DNA of 64,000 bases, taken from assembly GCA_910585815.1 (NCBI GenBank), contig CAJUFJ010000004.1, positions 1-64,000 of the forward strand, read 5' to 3'. A program made the translations under genes and the position numbers. Source of the DNA: an uncultured Oscillospiraceae bacterium (GTDB lineage Bacteria; Bacillota; Clostridia; Oscillospirales; Oscillospiraceae). Numbering within the stretch: position 1 is the first letter of the stretch; every line of letters begins with the position of its first letter. Positions 7,768-14,940 of this stretch are shown here, piece by piece. Under the pieces are notes generated by a model that did not search any database, had not been told where the DNA came from, and worked only from the letters and a program-made list of their open reading frames with translations.

Positions 7768-8330
7768 GGTGGAAGCGGTTTCAGCGGGCAATCTGGGTCC
7801 TGCTGGCGGTGTGCGCCGGCGGTGTATTCCTGATGTGCATGGTCAGCGGCAGAGGGTACGCGTTGGTGTTCGGCCAGGTGGACGACGGGACAATAGCGTG
7901 GACCTTGATCTCCATTTTTCTGCTGGCCCTGGTGGTGTGGGGAGATGGGGCCATTGTGGCCTTCACAAGGGGGTGGGAGCGGGTTGTTTTTCTGATTTTT
8001 GTCCTGGCGGCGGAGGGACTGCTCCTGCTGACGGTCCTGTTTTTCTCGGTTTACTTCTATACCAATCCCACATATTACCCGATTTATGACCCCGACGGGG
8101 AGGTGGGGCTGGTGGTCCGGCACGAGAGCTGGCTGTTCGACTGCTGGGGGCAGTTCTATCTGCCCGCAGGCCCCTGTCTGCTCCGCCGGACCGGCGTGAC
8201 CTACGCGGCCCACGACCTCTGGCCCTTTCACGACGGCTATTATGAAATCCAGTGGACGGAGGAAAGCATCGTCGTTCACTACAACACCGGGATGGGGGAG
8301 TGGGAGACCTGTACCGTGCCGCTGGACTGA
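7764..8330 (+). CDS. Hypothetical membrane protein with extracytoplasmic tail
   Basis: A 188-residue protein starting at ATG 7764 (coupled to the previous stop). Three hydrophobic helices (about 9-27, 42-63, 72-97) are followed by about 90 residues, probably outside the membrane, rich in aromatics (YYPIYDPDGEVGLVV, HDLWPFHDGYYEIQW). The tail resembles a small beta-sheet domain. Family not recognised. The general layout, membrane helices then a short polar tail, recurs in the protein at 8705-9277. Confidence 0.7.
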   Translation: MRWKRFQRAIWVLLAVCAGGVFLMCMVSGRGYALVFGQVDDGTIAWTLISIFLLALVVWGDGAIVAFTRGWERVVFLIFVLAAEGLLLLTVLFFSVYFYTNPTYYPIYDPDGEVGLVVRHESWLFDCWGQFYLPAGPCLLRRTGVTYAAHDLWPFHDGYYEIQWTEESIVVHYNTGMGEWETCTVPLD

Positions 8331-8349
8331 GACTTTTGGAGGAAGCGCA

Positions 8350-8712
8350 ATGAAAATTGTTATTATGTCAATCGGAGCCCTGCTGTGCCTGACGCTGTCC
8401 GGCTGCTGCGGGGGAGAACATGCCGACCTGGTAGTGGTCAACAACAGTGACCGGGATGCGTGCTCCATCGTTCTGGAGTACAGCGGCAGTACCGAGACGG
8501 TCCAGGCGGCGGACGGCAGCACCCTGCTGAAACCGGGCCAGACCTACGGCCTGGAGCTGGAGGAGGGGGAGGTGCTGGTTACCCTCCGGGACCGAGCTCA
8601 GAGGACCATCGGCCAGGGCCGGGTCACCCGCCAAGAGGGAGAGCGGCTGTTCCTCACCTTCGACGGCGTGTCGGAAGGGGACTTGTCGGTGGAGGAGCGG
8701 CCCCATGGATGA
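8350..8712 (+). CDS. Small putative lipoprotein
   Basis: A 120-residue secreted protein: signal peptide with lipobox LSGC (cleavage before about C18), then about 100 residues predicted all-beta (DLVVVNNSDRDACSIVLEY). Ribosome site GGAGGAAG before ATG 8350. It overlaps the next gene by 8 bp. It is an extracytoplasmic part of the same operon and could be a ligand or interaction module. No named family recognised. Confidence 0.7.
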   Translation: MKIVIMSIGALLCLTLSGCCGGEHADLVVVNNSDRDACSIVLEYSGSTETVQAADGSTLLKPGQTYGLELEEGEVLVTLRDRAQRTIGQGRVTRQEGERLFLTFDGVSEGDLSVEERPHG

Positions 8713-9277
8713 CGTGACATATCTGATCTTTCCTATGGCTCTGTCCGGCTTTTGGGTCCTGGCCTTGATGGGGATTGCTTGTCTGGTCCGGTGCCGGGGG
8801 AAGAATCGGCGGTATCTGGCCTGGACGGCGGCGGTATTCTTGGGTGCGCTGGCGCTGTATTTTGGAGGGCTGATCCTGTTGGGTATCTTCGGCCTGACCT
8901 GGCGGAATGTGGTGGCAATGATCCTGTGCGGAACGCTGCTGGTCAGCGGCTGGGCGGGGATCGTTCTCACTCTGGCCTGCGCTCTGCCTATGGAGATGCC
9001 CGGAATCCCCGCGGTTCTGCGGTGGCCGGCCAAGGGACTGCTGGTCCTGTTTGCTGCGGTGGTCTTTCTGGTGACATTGTGGGTTGGTCCGATGGGGATT
9101 GCCTTAGTCTATGGAAATTCTGAGCGGGTAGTGAAGTACCAGGGCCAGACCCTGGTGGAGGTGGACGAGGGCTTTTTAGACCCCTGGTACAGCTACTACG
9201 TCTACTGCGGTCCACTGGTCCGGGGGACGGAGCGGGTGCAGGGCGGACCGACCCCAATTGACGGCGACTTTAACTGA
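8705..9277 (+). CDS. Hypothetical membrane protein, last gene of operon
   Basis: A 190-residue protein with four hydrophobic helices (about 8-28, 38-60, 66-90, 103-128) and a 60-residue polar tail containing VDEGFLDPWYSYYVYCG. Start ATG 8705 lies inside the previous gene. It shares overall design with the 7764-8330 product. Function unknown. Confidence 0.68.
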   Translation: MDDVTYLIFPMALSGFWVLALMGIACLVRCRGKNRRYLAWTAAVFLGALALYFGGLILLGIFGLTWRNVVAMILCGTLLVSGWAGIVLTLACALPMEMPGIPAVLRWPAKGLLVLFAAVVFLVTLWVGPMGIALVYGNSERVVKYQGQTLVEVDEGFLDPWYSYYVYCGPLVRGTERVQGGPTPIDGDFN

Positions 9278-9293
9278 AAAAGACAGAAAGTTT

Positions 9294-9332
9294 CACCTCT
9301 CCCCGGCATAGAGATAGGGGAGAGGTGATTTT
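9294..9332 (+). promoter_or_regulatory. Hairpin ending the 6.8-9.3 kb operon and covering the yqfC ribosome site
   Basis: CACCTCTCCCC (9294-9304) and GGGGAGAGGTG (9317-9327) form a perfect 11-bp stem with a 12-nt loop followed by ATTTTT. This looks like an intrinsic terminator, yet its right arm is the Shine-Dalgarno sequence of yqfC (ATG 9334). Transcripts entering from upstream should be terminated or have yqfC translation blocked. A separate yqfC promoter is not obvious. Confidence 0.7.
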
Positions 9333-9333
9333 T

Positions 9334-9609
9334 ATGAAGCCCCGGAGGTTTGGATTTTTGGAGCGGGCGGCGGAGACCTTCGACCTGCCCGCCGACGCCC
9401 TGGCCGGTCTGCCCAAGGTGGAGCTGGTGGGGGATGGGGAGCTGCGGGTGGAGAACCACAAGGGCATCCTGGCCTACGGACAGGAGGAAATCCACGTCAG
9501 CGGCGGGGTGTTCCTCATCAAAATCGCCGGCCAGGGGCTGGAGCTGCGGGCCATGACGGGCATCGAGCTGCTGATTACAGGGAAAATTTCCCAAATCACG
9601 CTGTCGTAG
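9334..9609 (+). CDS. yqfC: Sporulation protein YqfC
   Basis: A 91-residue protein of the YabP/YqfC family: LPKVELVGDGELRVENHKGILAYGQEEIHVSGGVFLIKIAGQGLELRAMTGIELLITGKI is the diagnostic domain. In Bacillus the gene is sigma-E controlled and paired with yqfD, as here. ATG 9334 is chosen over GTG 9325 because the AGAGGTGA site spaces correctly. The ribosome site is inside a stem (9294-9327). Confidence 0.9.
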   Translation: MKPRRFGFLERAAETFDLPADALAGLPKVELVGDGELRVENHKGILAYGQEEIHVSGGVFLIKIAGQGLELRAMTGIELLITGKISQITLS

Positions 9610-9618
9610 GAGGGACCC

Positions 9619-10827
9619 ATGAGAAGGCTGATGAATTTTCTCCGGGGAATGGTGATCCTCCGGCTGACGGGCCCCTTTCCCGAGCGGCTGATTAACCTGT
9701 GTGCCCAGGAGGGCATCGACTTCTGGGCCATGGAATGGCTGGACGAGAACACCGTACGCCTCACCACCCGGCGGCACACCCTGGCCCGCCTCCGGGAGCT
9801 GGCCCGGAAGGCGGGGTGCGAGATGGAGCGGGAGGCCAGCCGGGGCCTGCCCGACTTTCTGGGCCGCTTCCGCACCCGGTACGCCTTTCTGGTGGGGCTG
9901 GTCTTCGCCCTGTGCGCGGTAAGCTTTCTGTCCCGGTTTGTGCTGGTGATTCAGGTCAGCGGAAATCAGGAGATTCCCTCCGCCGTCATCTTCAGCCAGC
10001 TGCGGCAGCTGGGGGTGCGGCCGGGGGTGTACGGTCCGGGGCTGGACCGCAAACAGCTGGCCCAGGAGCTGCTGGTCCGGCAGGAGGGCCTGTCCTGGGC
10101 GGCGCTGAACCTCTACGGCACCCGGCTGGAGGTCATTGTCCGGGAGGAGATCAAGACCCCGGAGCGGGTGGACGAGACAGGGCACTTCGACATTGTGGCC
10201 CAGGCCGACGGGGTAATCACCCACATCGAGCCCGAACTGGGGGACGCCCTGGTAAAGGACGGGGACGTGGTGGCCAAGGGAGACGTGCTCATCTCGGGCA
10301 CCGTGACCATGGAGCCGCCCAAGTACAGCGAGCTGCCCAACCGCTACTACCAGACCCACGCCCGGGGCCGGGTGTGGGCCCGGACCTGGCGGTTTCTCAC
10401 CGCCGCCATCCCGGTGGAGACGGCGGTGAAGGAGTATACCGGGGCGGAAAAAAGCGTCTGGTCGCTGAATTTTTTAGGCCGGCGGGTAAAAATTTTTGGA
10501 AAGACTAGCATTTCCTGGGCAATGTATGATAAAATAACCACAGTAAATCAGGCGGTCCTCCCCGGCGGGGAGGGGCTGCCCCTGTCCCTGAACCGGGAGA
10601 CCTTTCGGGAGTACACCCCCCGGACCGTGGAGGTGGACCGGGAGGCCGCCCAGGCCCTGCTGGAGGAGCAGCTGCTGGAGCAGCTGAATGTCCTGATCGG
10701 GGAGGACGGGACGGTGGAGTCCACCCAGTTTGCCGCCCGGGTGTCCGGCGGACGGCTGGAGGTCACCCTCACCGCCCAGTGCCTGGAGGAGATCGGCGAG
10801 GAGCGGCCGGGGACGGAAATCGGATAA
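9619..10827 (+). CDS. yqfD: Sporulation protein YqfD
   Basis: A 402-residue membrane protein of the YqfD family: N-terminal cytoplasmic domain (1-85), one membrane helix (about 92-112) and a large extracytoplasmic part with the family motifs RQEGLSWAALNLYGTRLEVIVREEI and ALVKDGDVVAKGDVLISG. It is expressed in the mother cell in Bacillus, with unclear biochemical role. It directly follows yqfC and precedes phoH, the conserved order (yqfC-yqfD-phoH). Confidence 0.93.
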   Translation: MRRLMNFLRGMVILRLTGPFPERLINLCAQEGIDFWAMEWLDENTVRLTTRRHTLARLRELARKAGCEMEREASRGLPDFLGRFRTRYAFLVGLVFALCAVSFLSRFVLVIQVSGNQEIPSAVIFSQLRQLGVRPGVYGPGLDRKQLAQELLVRQEGLSWAALNLYGTRLEVIVREEIKTPERVDETGHFDIVAQADGVITHIEPELGDALVKDGDVVAKGDVLISGTVTMEPPKYSELPNRYYQTHARGRVWARTWRFLTAAIPVETAVKEYTGAEKSVWSLNFLGRRVKIFGKTSISWAMYDKITTVNQAVLPGGEGLPLSLNRETFREYTPRTVEVDREAAQALLEEQLLEQLNVLIGEDGTVESTQFAARVSGGRLEVTLTAQCLEEIGEERPGTEIG

Positions 10828-10931
10828 GCCTCCCCCTTTATGGGGGAGGTGGCTGGCCGGAGGCCAGTCGGAGGGGGGTAAGCCCCCTCAGTCAGCCTGA
10901 CGGCTGACAGCTCCCCCACAAGGGGGGAGCC
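10828..10931. repeat. Dispersed repeat, family B
   Basis: Immediately after the yqfD stop: paired stems CCTCCCCC..GGGGGAGG, GGCTGGCCGGAGGCCAGTC, CAGTCAGCC..GGCTGACAG and CTCCCCC..GGGGGGAG. Same modular order as at 42572 and 60854. No gene inside. It separates yqfD from phoH. Confidence 0.8.
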
Positions 10932-10962
10932 CATTTACAGCCAGACAGGAGATCATTTACCC

Positions 10963-11943
10963 ATGACAGAACAGACCATCAGCCTGGAGCGCCTGGAGGA
11001 GACCATCAACGTGTTCGGCTCCTTCGACGAGAACATCCGCATTATCGAGCACGAGATGGGGGTCACGGTGGTGAGCCGGGACTCCATGCTCAAGGTGGCG
11101 GGGGAGGACCCGGAGGGGGTCATGTACGCCGTCAAGGCCATCGAAAACCTGATGACCCTGGCCTCCAAGGGGGAGACCATCAACGAACAGAATGTGCGCT
11201 ATATCGTCCAGCTGGTCCGGGAGGGCAAAGAGAACCAGATTGTCCAGCTGGCCGGGGACGTGATCTGCGTTACCGCCAAGGGCAAGCCCATCAAGGCCAA
11301 GACCCTGGGACAAAAAAAGTATGTGGAAGCCATCAAAAACAACGTGGTCACCCTTGGCATCGGCCCCGCCGGCACGGGCAAGACCTATCTGGCCGTGGCC
11401 GCCGCCGTGGCTGCCTTCCGGGCCAAGGAGATCAACCGGATTATCCTCACCCGCCCGGCGGTAGAGGCGGGGGAGCGGCTGGGCTTCCTCCCCGGCGACC
11501 TGCAATCCAAGGTGGACCCCTACCTGCGTCCGCTGTACGACGCCCTGTTTGAGATGCTGGGCCCCGAGACCTACCAGAAGTATCTGGAGCGGGGCAACAT
11601 TGAGGTGGCCCCCCTGGCCTACATGCGGGGCCGCACGTTGGACGACAGCTTTATCATTCTGGACGAGGCTCAGAACACCAGCCGGGAGCAGATGAAAATG
11701 TTCCTCACCCGGCTGGGCTTCGGGTCCAAAATCGTCATCACCGGCGACATTACCCAGATCGACCTGCCCACCGACAAGGTGTCCGGCCTGCGGGAGGCCA
11801 TGCGGGTGCTGAAGGGGGTGGAGGATATCGCCATCCTTCGCCTGAACGAGAGCGACGTGGTCCGCCACGCCCTGGTGCAGAAGATTATCAAGGCCTACGA
11901 GGTGGACGAGGACCGGCGTAATCCCAAGAAGGACAAGCGTTAG
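10963..11943 (+). CDS. phoH: PhoH family ATPase
   Basis: A 326-residue P-loop NTPase: KH-like N-terminus (1-110), Walker A GPAGTGKT near residue 135, the RPAVEAGERLGFLPGDL signature and Walker B FIILDEAQN. PhoH-like proteins are RNA-associated ATPases, and the gene usually precedes the ybeY/yqfG cluster, which is not in this window. The stop overlaps by 4 bp the stop of the opposing small gene. Confidence 0.93.
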   Translation: MTEQTISLERLEETINVFGSFDENIRIIEHEMGVTVVSRDSMLKVAGEDPEGVMYAVKAIENLMTLASKGETINEQNVRYIVQLVREGKENQIVQLAGDVICVTAKGKPIKAKTLGQKKYVEAIKNNVVTLGIGPAGTGKTYLAVAAAVAAFRAKEINRIILTRPAVEAGERLGFLPGDLQSKVDPYLRPLYDALFEMLGPETYQKYLERGNIEVAPLAYMRGRTLDDSFIILDEAQNTSREQMKMFLTRLGFGSKIVITGDITQIDLPTDKVSGLREAMRVLKGVEDIAILRLNESDVVRHALVQKIIKAYEVDEDRRNPKKDKR

Positions 11944-12119
11944 TTTCCCAGGCAGGCCGCACCCAGCTGGAGGCCCATCCGCAGTCCGCTGTAGAAGGAC
12001 CAGAGGCCGTGGGCCTTGACGGGGTTGTTTCTCAGATGTTCGGGCCACAGTTTCGGGTCGGGGCCGGTGACCGTGGCGTAGTAAAGAAGCTCTGCGATTT
12101 CGGGGATTTCAACGTCCAT
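11940..12119 (-). CDS. Small 59-residue protein of divergon 1
   Basis: ATG 12119 follows GGAGG by six bases. The product ends FYSGLRMGLQLGAACLGN. The 83-residue product of the second divergon ends FRAGLAIGMDLHRL, so both share an F..GL..G..L tail, recalling small DUF6809-like clostridial proteins (family name from memory). Both sit opposite an XRE gene and run convergently into the preceding gene with a 4-bp stop overlap. Cytoplasmic, no catalytic motif. Probably the repressed target of the adjacent regulator. Confidence 0.7.
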   Translation of the reverse strand: MDVEIPEIAELLYYATVTGPDPKLWPEHLRNNPVKAHGLWSFYSGLRMGLQLGAACLGN

Positions 12120-12153
12120 ATGTAACCTCCATTTCGCGGCAACGGTAGATACG

Positions 12154-12187
12154 CGATTATTATAACACGACATTATAAACGCGTCAA
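12154..12187 (-). promoter_or_regulatory. Divergon 1 promoter with operator-like dyad in the spacer
   Basis: On the minus strand TTGACG (12187-12182), 17 bp and TATAAT (12164-12159) drive the 59-residue gene. The blocks TATAACACG and AACGCGTCAAG are 8 bp apart, exactly as in divergon 2 (TATAACACG, 8 bp, AACGTGTCAAG). Their inner halves ACACG...CGYGT form a dyad within the spacer, the expected operator for the XRE protein. Confidence 0.7.
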
Positions 12188-12199
12188 GGGGATGTGCAT

Positions 12200-12418
12200 A
12201 TGATTTTTAATGATAGACTTAAAATTTTGCGAAAGGAAAACGCCCGGACACAAGATACAACCGCAAAAGATTTAGGGATGCCTGTCAGAAGCTATCAGCG
12301 GCTGGAAATGGATGGGGCCAAAACCCATTACGACACCCTGCTGAAAATCGCGGATTACTACGACGTGTCGGTGGACTGGCTTATGGGCCGCACGGACAAG
12401 CGGGAGGTCAACCGTTAA
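12200..12418 (+). CDS. XRE family transcriptional regulator, divergon 1
   Basis: A 72-residue single-domain helix-turn-helix protein (LKILRKENARTQDTTAKDLGMPVRSYQRLEMDG) ending with the common YDVSVDWLMGRTD. ATG 12200 is preferred to GTG 12194 because AAGGGGA lies eight bases upstream. Same size and arrangement as the regulator at 47714. It probably represses the divergent small gene and itself. Confidence 0.88.
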   Translation: MIFNDRLKILRKENARTQDTTAKDLGMPVRSYQRLEMDGAKTHYDTLLKIADYYDVSVDWLMGRTDKREVNR

Positions 12419-12480
12419 AGCCTTCCCCCTGACAGGGGGAAGGTGGCACGGCCGCAGGCCGTGACGGATGAGGGTGCGGC
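12419..12480. repeat. Dispersed repeat, family B half-copy
   Basis: CCTTCCCCCTGACAGGGGGAAGG and CACGGCCGCAGGCCGTGACGG stems follow the XRE stop directly, matching the right half of the 60854 copy. The 421-bp gap 12419-12840 contains this, a family C element and a promoter; no gene was found. Confidence 0.7.
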
Positions 12481-12531
12481 GAGGGCTTCGCCCCGTATCG
12501 TCAGGACGGCAGGCCTGTCATGACACCACGC

Positions 12532-12745
12532 CCGTCTCATGAATTTGGAACGCCTCTGGAAATGCAGGATGGTACGTTATGTAGGGCAGGGGTTCTACCC
12601 CTGCCTATCCCCGTAAGGGGATAAAACGGCATCGGAAAGGCGAGGGTAGGGGTTCCCCTCTACCTATCCCCGCAAGGGGATAAAACAGGATTGGAAAGGC
12701 AAGGGCAGAGCCCTTGCCCTACATTCGTCAGCTTTTCTAAATTTA
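12532..12745. repeat. MITE-like element, family C
   Basis: About 214 bp. One end reads CGTCTCATGAATT...CCTCTGGAAAT and the other (complement) TAAATTTAGAAAAGCTGACG. Inside are TGTAGGGCA...TGCCCTACA ends and two CCCCGTAAGGGGATAAAAC hairpin modules. Copies are at 37262-37437 and 59742-59897; no open frame. It is non-autonomous if mobile. Confidence 0.75.
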
Positions 12746-12777
12746 TAGGACAAGCGTAGTCCTGACACCGGAAAATA

Positions 12778-12806
12778 TTGACACTGCCAGGGCGGGCGCG
12801 TATAAT
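12778..12806 (+). promoter_or_regulatory. Promoter of the FIST-MCP operon
   Basis: TTGACA (12778-12783), 17 bp, TATAAT (12801-12806): both hexamers perfect. The start of translation is at 12841. Strong vegetative-type promoter. Confidence 0.85.
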
Positions 12807-12840
12807 AACAAAAGATTATATTTGGGGAGGAACCAGCTGC

Positions 12841-13896
12841 ATGAAACAGTATTATGGCATGAGCAGAAGCGGAAATCTTGCCGAGGCAATACAGGGTCTG
12901 CGCAATCCGCAGTTTATTATGCTGTTGTCAAACGATACCCAGTTTGAGGAGCACGTCGCCGCCTTGGAAAAGGCGTTTCCCGGCGTACCCAGCATCGGCT
13001 GCATCGGGATGTGCTACCTGACCGACGTGGTGGAGCACGGGGTAGGGGTGATTGCCTACTCAGACGGCGTTACCGCCGCGGCCAACGTGCTGGAAAACGT
13101 GTCCACCATGCCGGTGAAATACATAAAGCGCTTGGAGCAGGACATCCAGACTGTGGGCGGCTCCGGCCGGGACACGGTCTGCATCGACTTCTGCGCCGGC
13201 AACGACGCCTGCGTGCTCACCACCATCCACACCGTTCTCCAGCGCCGGGGGATATCCCTGGTGGGGGGGACCGGCGACCAGGGCAAGGTGTCGGCCAACG
13301 GCCGGGTCTACCCGGACGCGGTGGCCTACGGCGTGGTGCGCAACCAGACCGGCCGGGTGAAGACTTATAAGGAAAATATCTACCATCAGCTGGGCAATTA
13401 CCGCTTCATCGCCTCCGACACCGACCGGGCCAACTACATCCTGGGCGCCCTGAACGGCAAGTCTGCCAAGCAGGTGTATAAGGACATCCTCCACGTGACC
13501 GACGAGGAGATCCTCACCCGGACCTTCCAGAATCCCTTCGGTAAGATCAACGGGGACGACACCTGCATCATCTCCATCAAGGAGGTCCAGGGAAACGCCC
13601 TGGCCTGCTTCCGTCAGGTGAACGACTCCGATGTGCTGATCCTGCTGGAGCTGGGGGACTACCAGGCCATCACCCGGAACACAATCCAGCAGATTTGCCA
13701 GGATTTCCCCCGCCGCTCGGCCATTTTCTCGGTAAACTGCCTGTTCCGCTATAAGCTGTTTTCCGAACACAACTACATGCAGACCTACCTGCGGGATATG
13801 GCGGCCCTGGGCTGTCATGCCGGCTTTGTGGGCTACGGCGAGCACTACAACAACCGCTTTGTCAACCAGTCCATGACCTGCGTGGTATTTGAGTGA
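12841..13896 (+). CDS. FIST domain sensory protein
   Basis: A 351-residue soluble protein with FIST N (about 20-190; SIGCIGMCYLTDVVEHGVGVIAY, GGTGDQGKVSANGRVYPDAVAYGVV) and FIST C (about 210-340) domains. FIST proteins bind small ligands, thought to be amino acids or related molecules, and occur with signalling outputs. No signal peptide. The gene following is a chemoreceptor signalling domain without membrane segments, so this is probably the ligand-binding half of a two-protein cytoplasmic receptor. ATG 12841, ribosome site GGGGAGG. Confidence 0.88.
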   Translation: MKQYYGMSRSGNLAEAIQGLRNPQFIMLLSNDTQFEEHVAALEKAFPGVPSIGCIGMCYLTDVVEHGVGVIAYSDGVTAAANVLENVSTMPVKYIKRLEQDIQTVGGSGRDTVCIDFCAGNDACVLTTIHTVLQRRGISLVGGTGDQGKVSANGRVYPDAVAYGVVRNQTGRVKTYKENIYHQLGNYRFIASDTDRANYILGALNGKSAKQVYKDILHVTDEEILTRTFQNPFGKINGDDTCIISIKEVQGNALACFRQVNDSDVLILLELGDYQAITRNTIQQICQDFPRRSAIFSVNCLFRYKLFSEHNYMQTYLRDMAALGCHAGFVGYGEHYNNRFVNQSMTCVVFE

Positions 13897-13910
13897 GGGA
13901 GGAAACGGCA

Positions 13911-14852
13911 ATGTTATTTGGTAAAAAACGGCGGGAGCCTGTTCAGGTCCGGGAGGAAAAGAGCCTCTACCCGGTGCTCCATGTGGCAGGCAGCCTTCAG
14001 GAGTATCAGAAGGAGCTGGTGAAGAAGGAGGTTGCCTCCCTGTGGGAGCTGAACATGGTGGGCCGGGCCTTCGCCGGCGTGGTGAAAGAGGCGGACCAGT
14101 TCCAGACCAAGCTCCAGGACCTGGGGCTGTCCTTTGCCAACATCAACCAGACGGCGGAGCAGTTCAACCAGGTGCGTGGAGCCGTCGCCCAGACGGTGAC
14201 CGAGGCCCAGAGCCAGATGGAGGAGCTGGGTCAGACCTCCATGCAGGTCCAGCAGTCCTTCAACGAGATGTCAGAGACCTTTTCCCAGCTCCAGGCCGCG
14301 GTGAGGGAAATCCAGCAGTGTATGGGTAAAATCGTCTCCATCGCGGACCAGACCAACATCCTGGCCATCAACGCCTCCATCGAGGCGGCCCGGGCCGGCG
14401 AGGCGGGAAAGAGCTTCGCCGTGGTGGCCGCCCAGGTAAAGGAGCTGGCCAGAGAGATCAAGGAGCTGGCCGGCGAGGTGGACACCGGCGTCAACGACGT
14501 GGAGAGCAGCTCCAGCCAGCTCAGCAGCAGGATACTGACCTCCCAGGAGACCCTGGGGCAGAACACCGATATTCTGGCCCAGGCCGACGAGAGCTTTCAC
14601 CGGATCACCGAGGCCGCCGAGGGGGCCGTGTCGGTCCAGACCGAGATCGCGGGAGTTATTCAGGCCTCACAGCAGGAGCTGCAAACCCTGCGCCAGTTCT
14701 TCGACCGAATCAAAGACCAGTACCAGGAGGTTGTGGTACATATTGACACCGCCAGCCGTATGGGCACCACCAAGAGCGCCATGTTTGAGGATATGGAGAA
14801 CATGATCGCCCAGATTCCCCCCCTGGTCAAGGACCTGGAGCGGGACATCTGA
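13911..14852 (+). CDS. Soluble methyl-accepting chemotaxis-type signalling protein
   Basis: A 313-residue protein with no membrane helix: about 60 residues of unclear N-terminus, then an all-helical MCP signalling domain with the conserved tip IADQTNILAINASIEAARAGEAGKSFAVVA (about 146-175). It would contact CheA/CheW in the cytoplasm. The companion FIST protein may supply sensing. ATG 13911 follows GGGAGGAAAC. Ends at a strong terminator. No che genes are in the window. Confidence 0.88.
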   Translation: MLFGKKRREPVQVREEKSLYPVLHVAGSLQEYQKELVKKEVASLWELNMVGRAFAGVVKEADQFQTKLQDLGLSFANINQTAEQFNQVRGAVAQTVTEAQSQMEELGQTSMQVQQSFNEMSETFSQLQAAVREIQQCMGKIVSIADQTNILAINASIEAARAGEAGKSFAVVAAQVKELAREIKELAGEVDTGVNDVESSSSQLSSRILTSQETLGQNTDILAQADESFHRITEAAEGAVSVQTEIAGVIQASQQELQTLRQFFDRIKDQYQEVVVHIDTASRMGTTKSAMFEDMENMIAQIPPLVKDLERDI

Positions 14853-14877
14853 GCGGGTTACGAATAGAAAAGGGGAG

Positions 14878-14911
14878 ATCAGGCGGCTGTTCTTACGGAC
14901 AGCCGCCTGAT
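14878..14911. terminator. Bidirectional terminator
   Basis: ATCAGGCGGCTGT / ACAGCCGCCTGAT, a perfect 13-bp stem with 8-nt loop, lies between the convergent MCP and response-regulator genes. Confidence 0.8.
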
Positions 14912-14940
14912 TCATTATTATAAGGGCTTCAAGGCCTGAA

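Noticed and set aside
12571..12725. Regular repeats here suggested a CRISPR array
   Set aside because: Only two modules with palindromic units inside a dispersed element; no uniform spacers and no cas genes.
13893..13910. Upstream start for the soluble chemoreceptor gene
   Set aside because: Overlaps the FIST stop and lacks a ribosome site; ATG 13911 is correctly spaced from GGGAGG.
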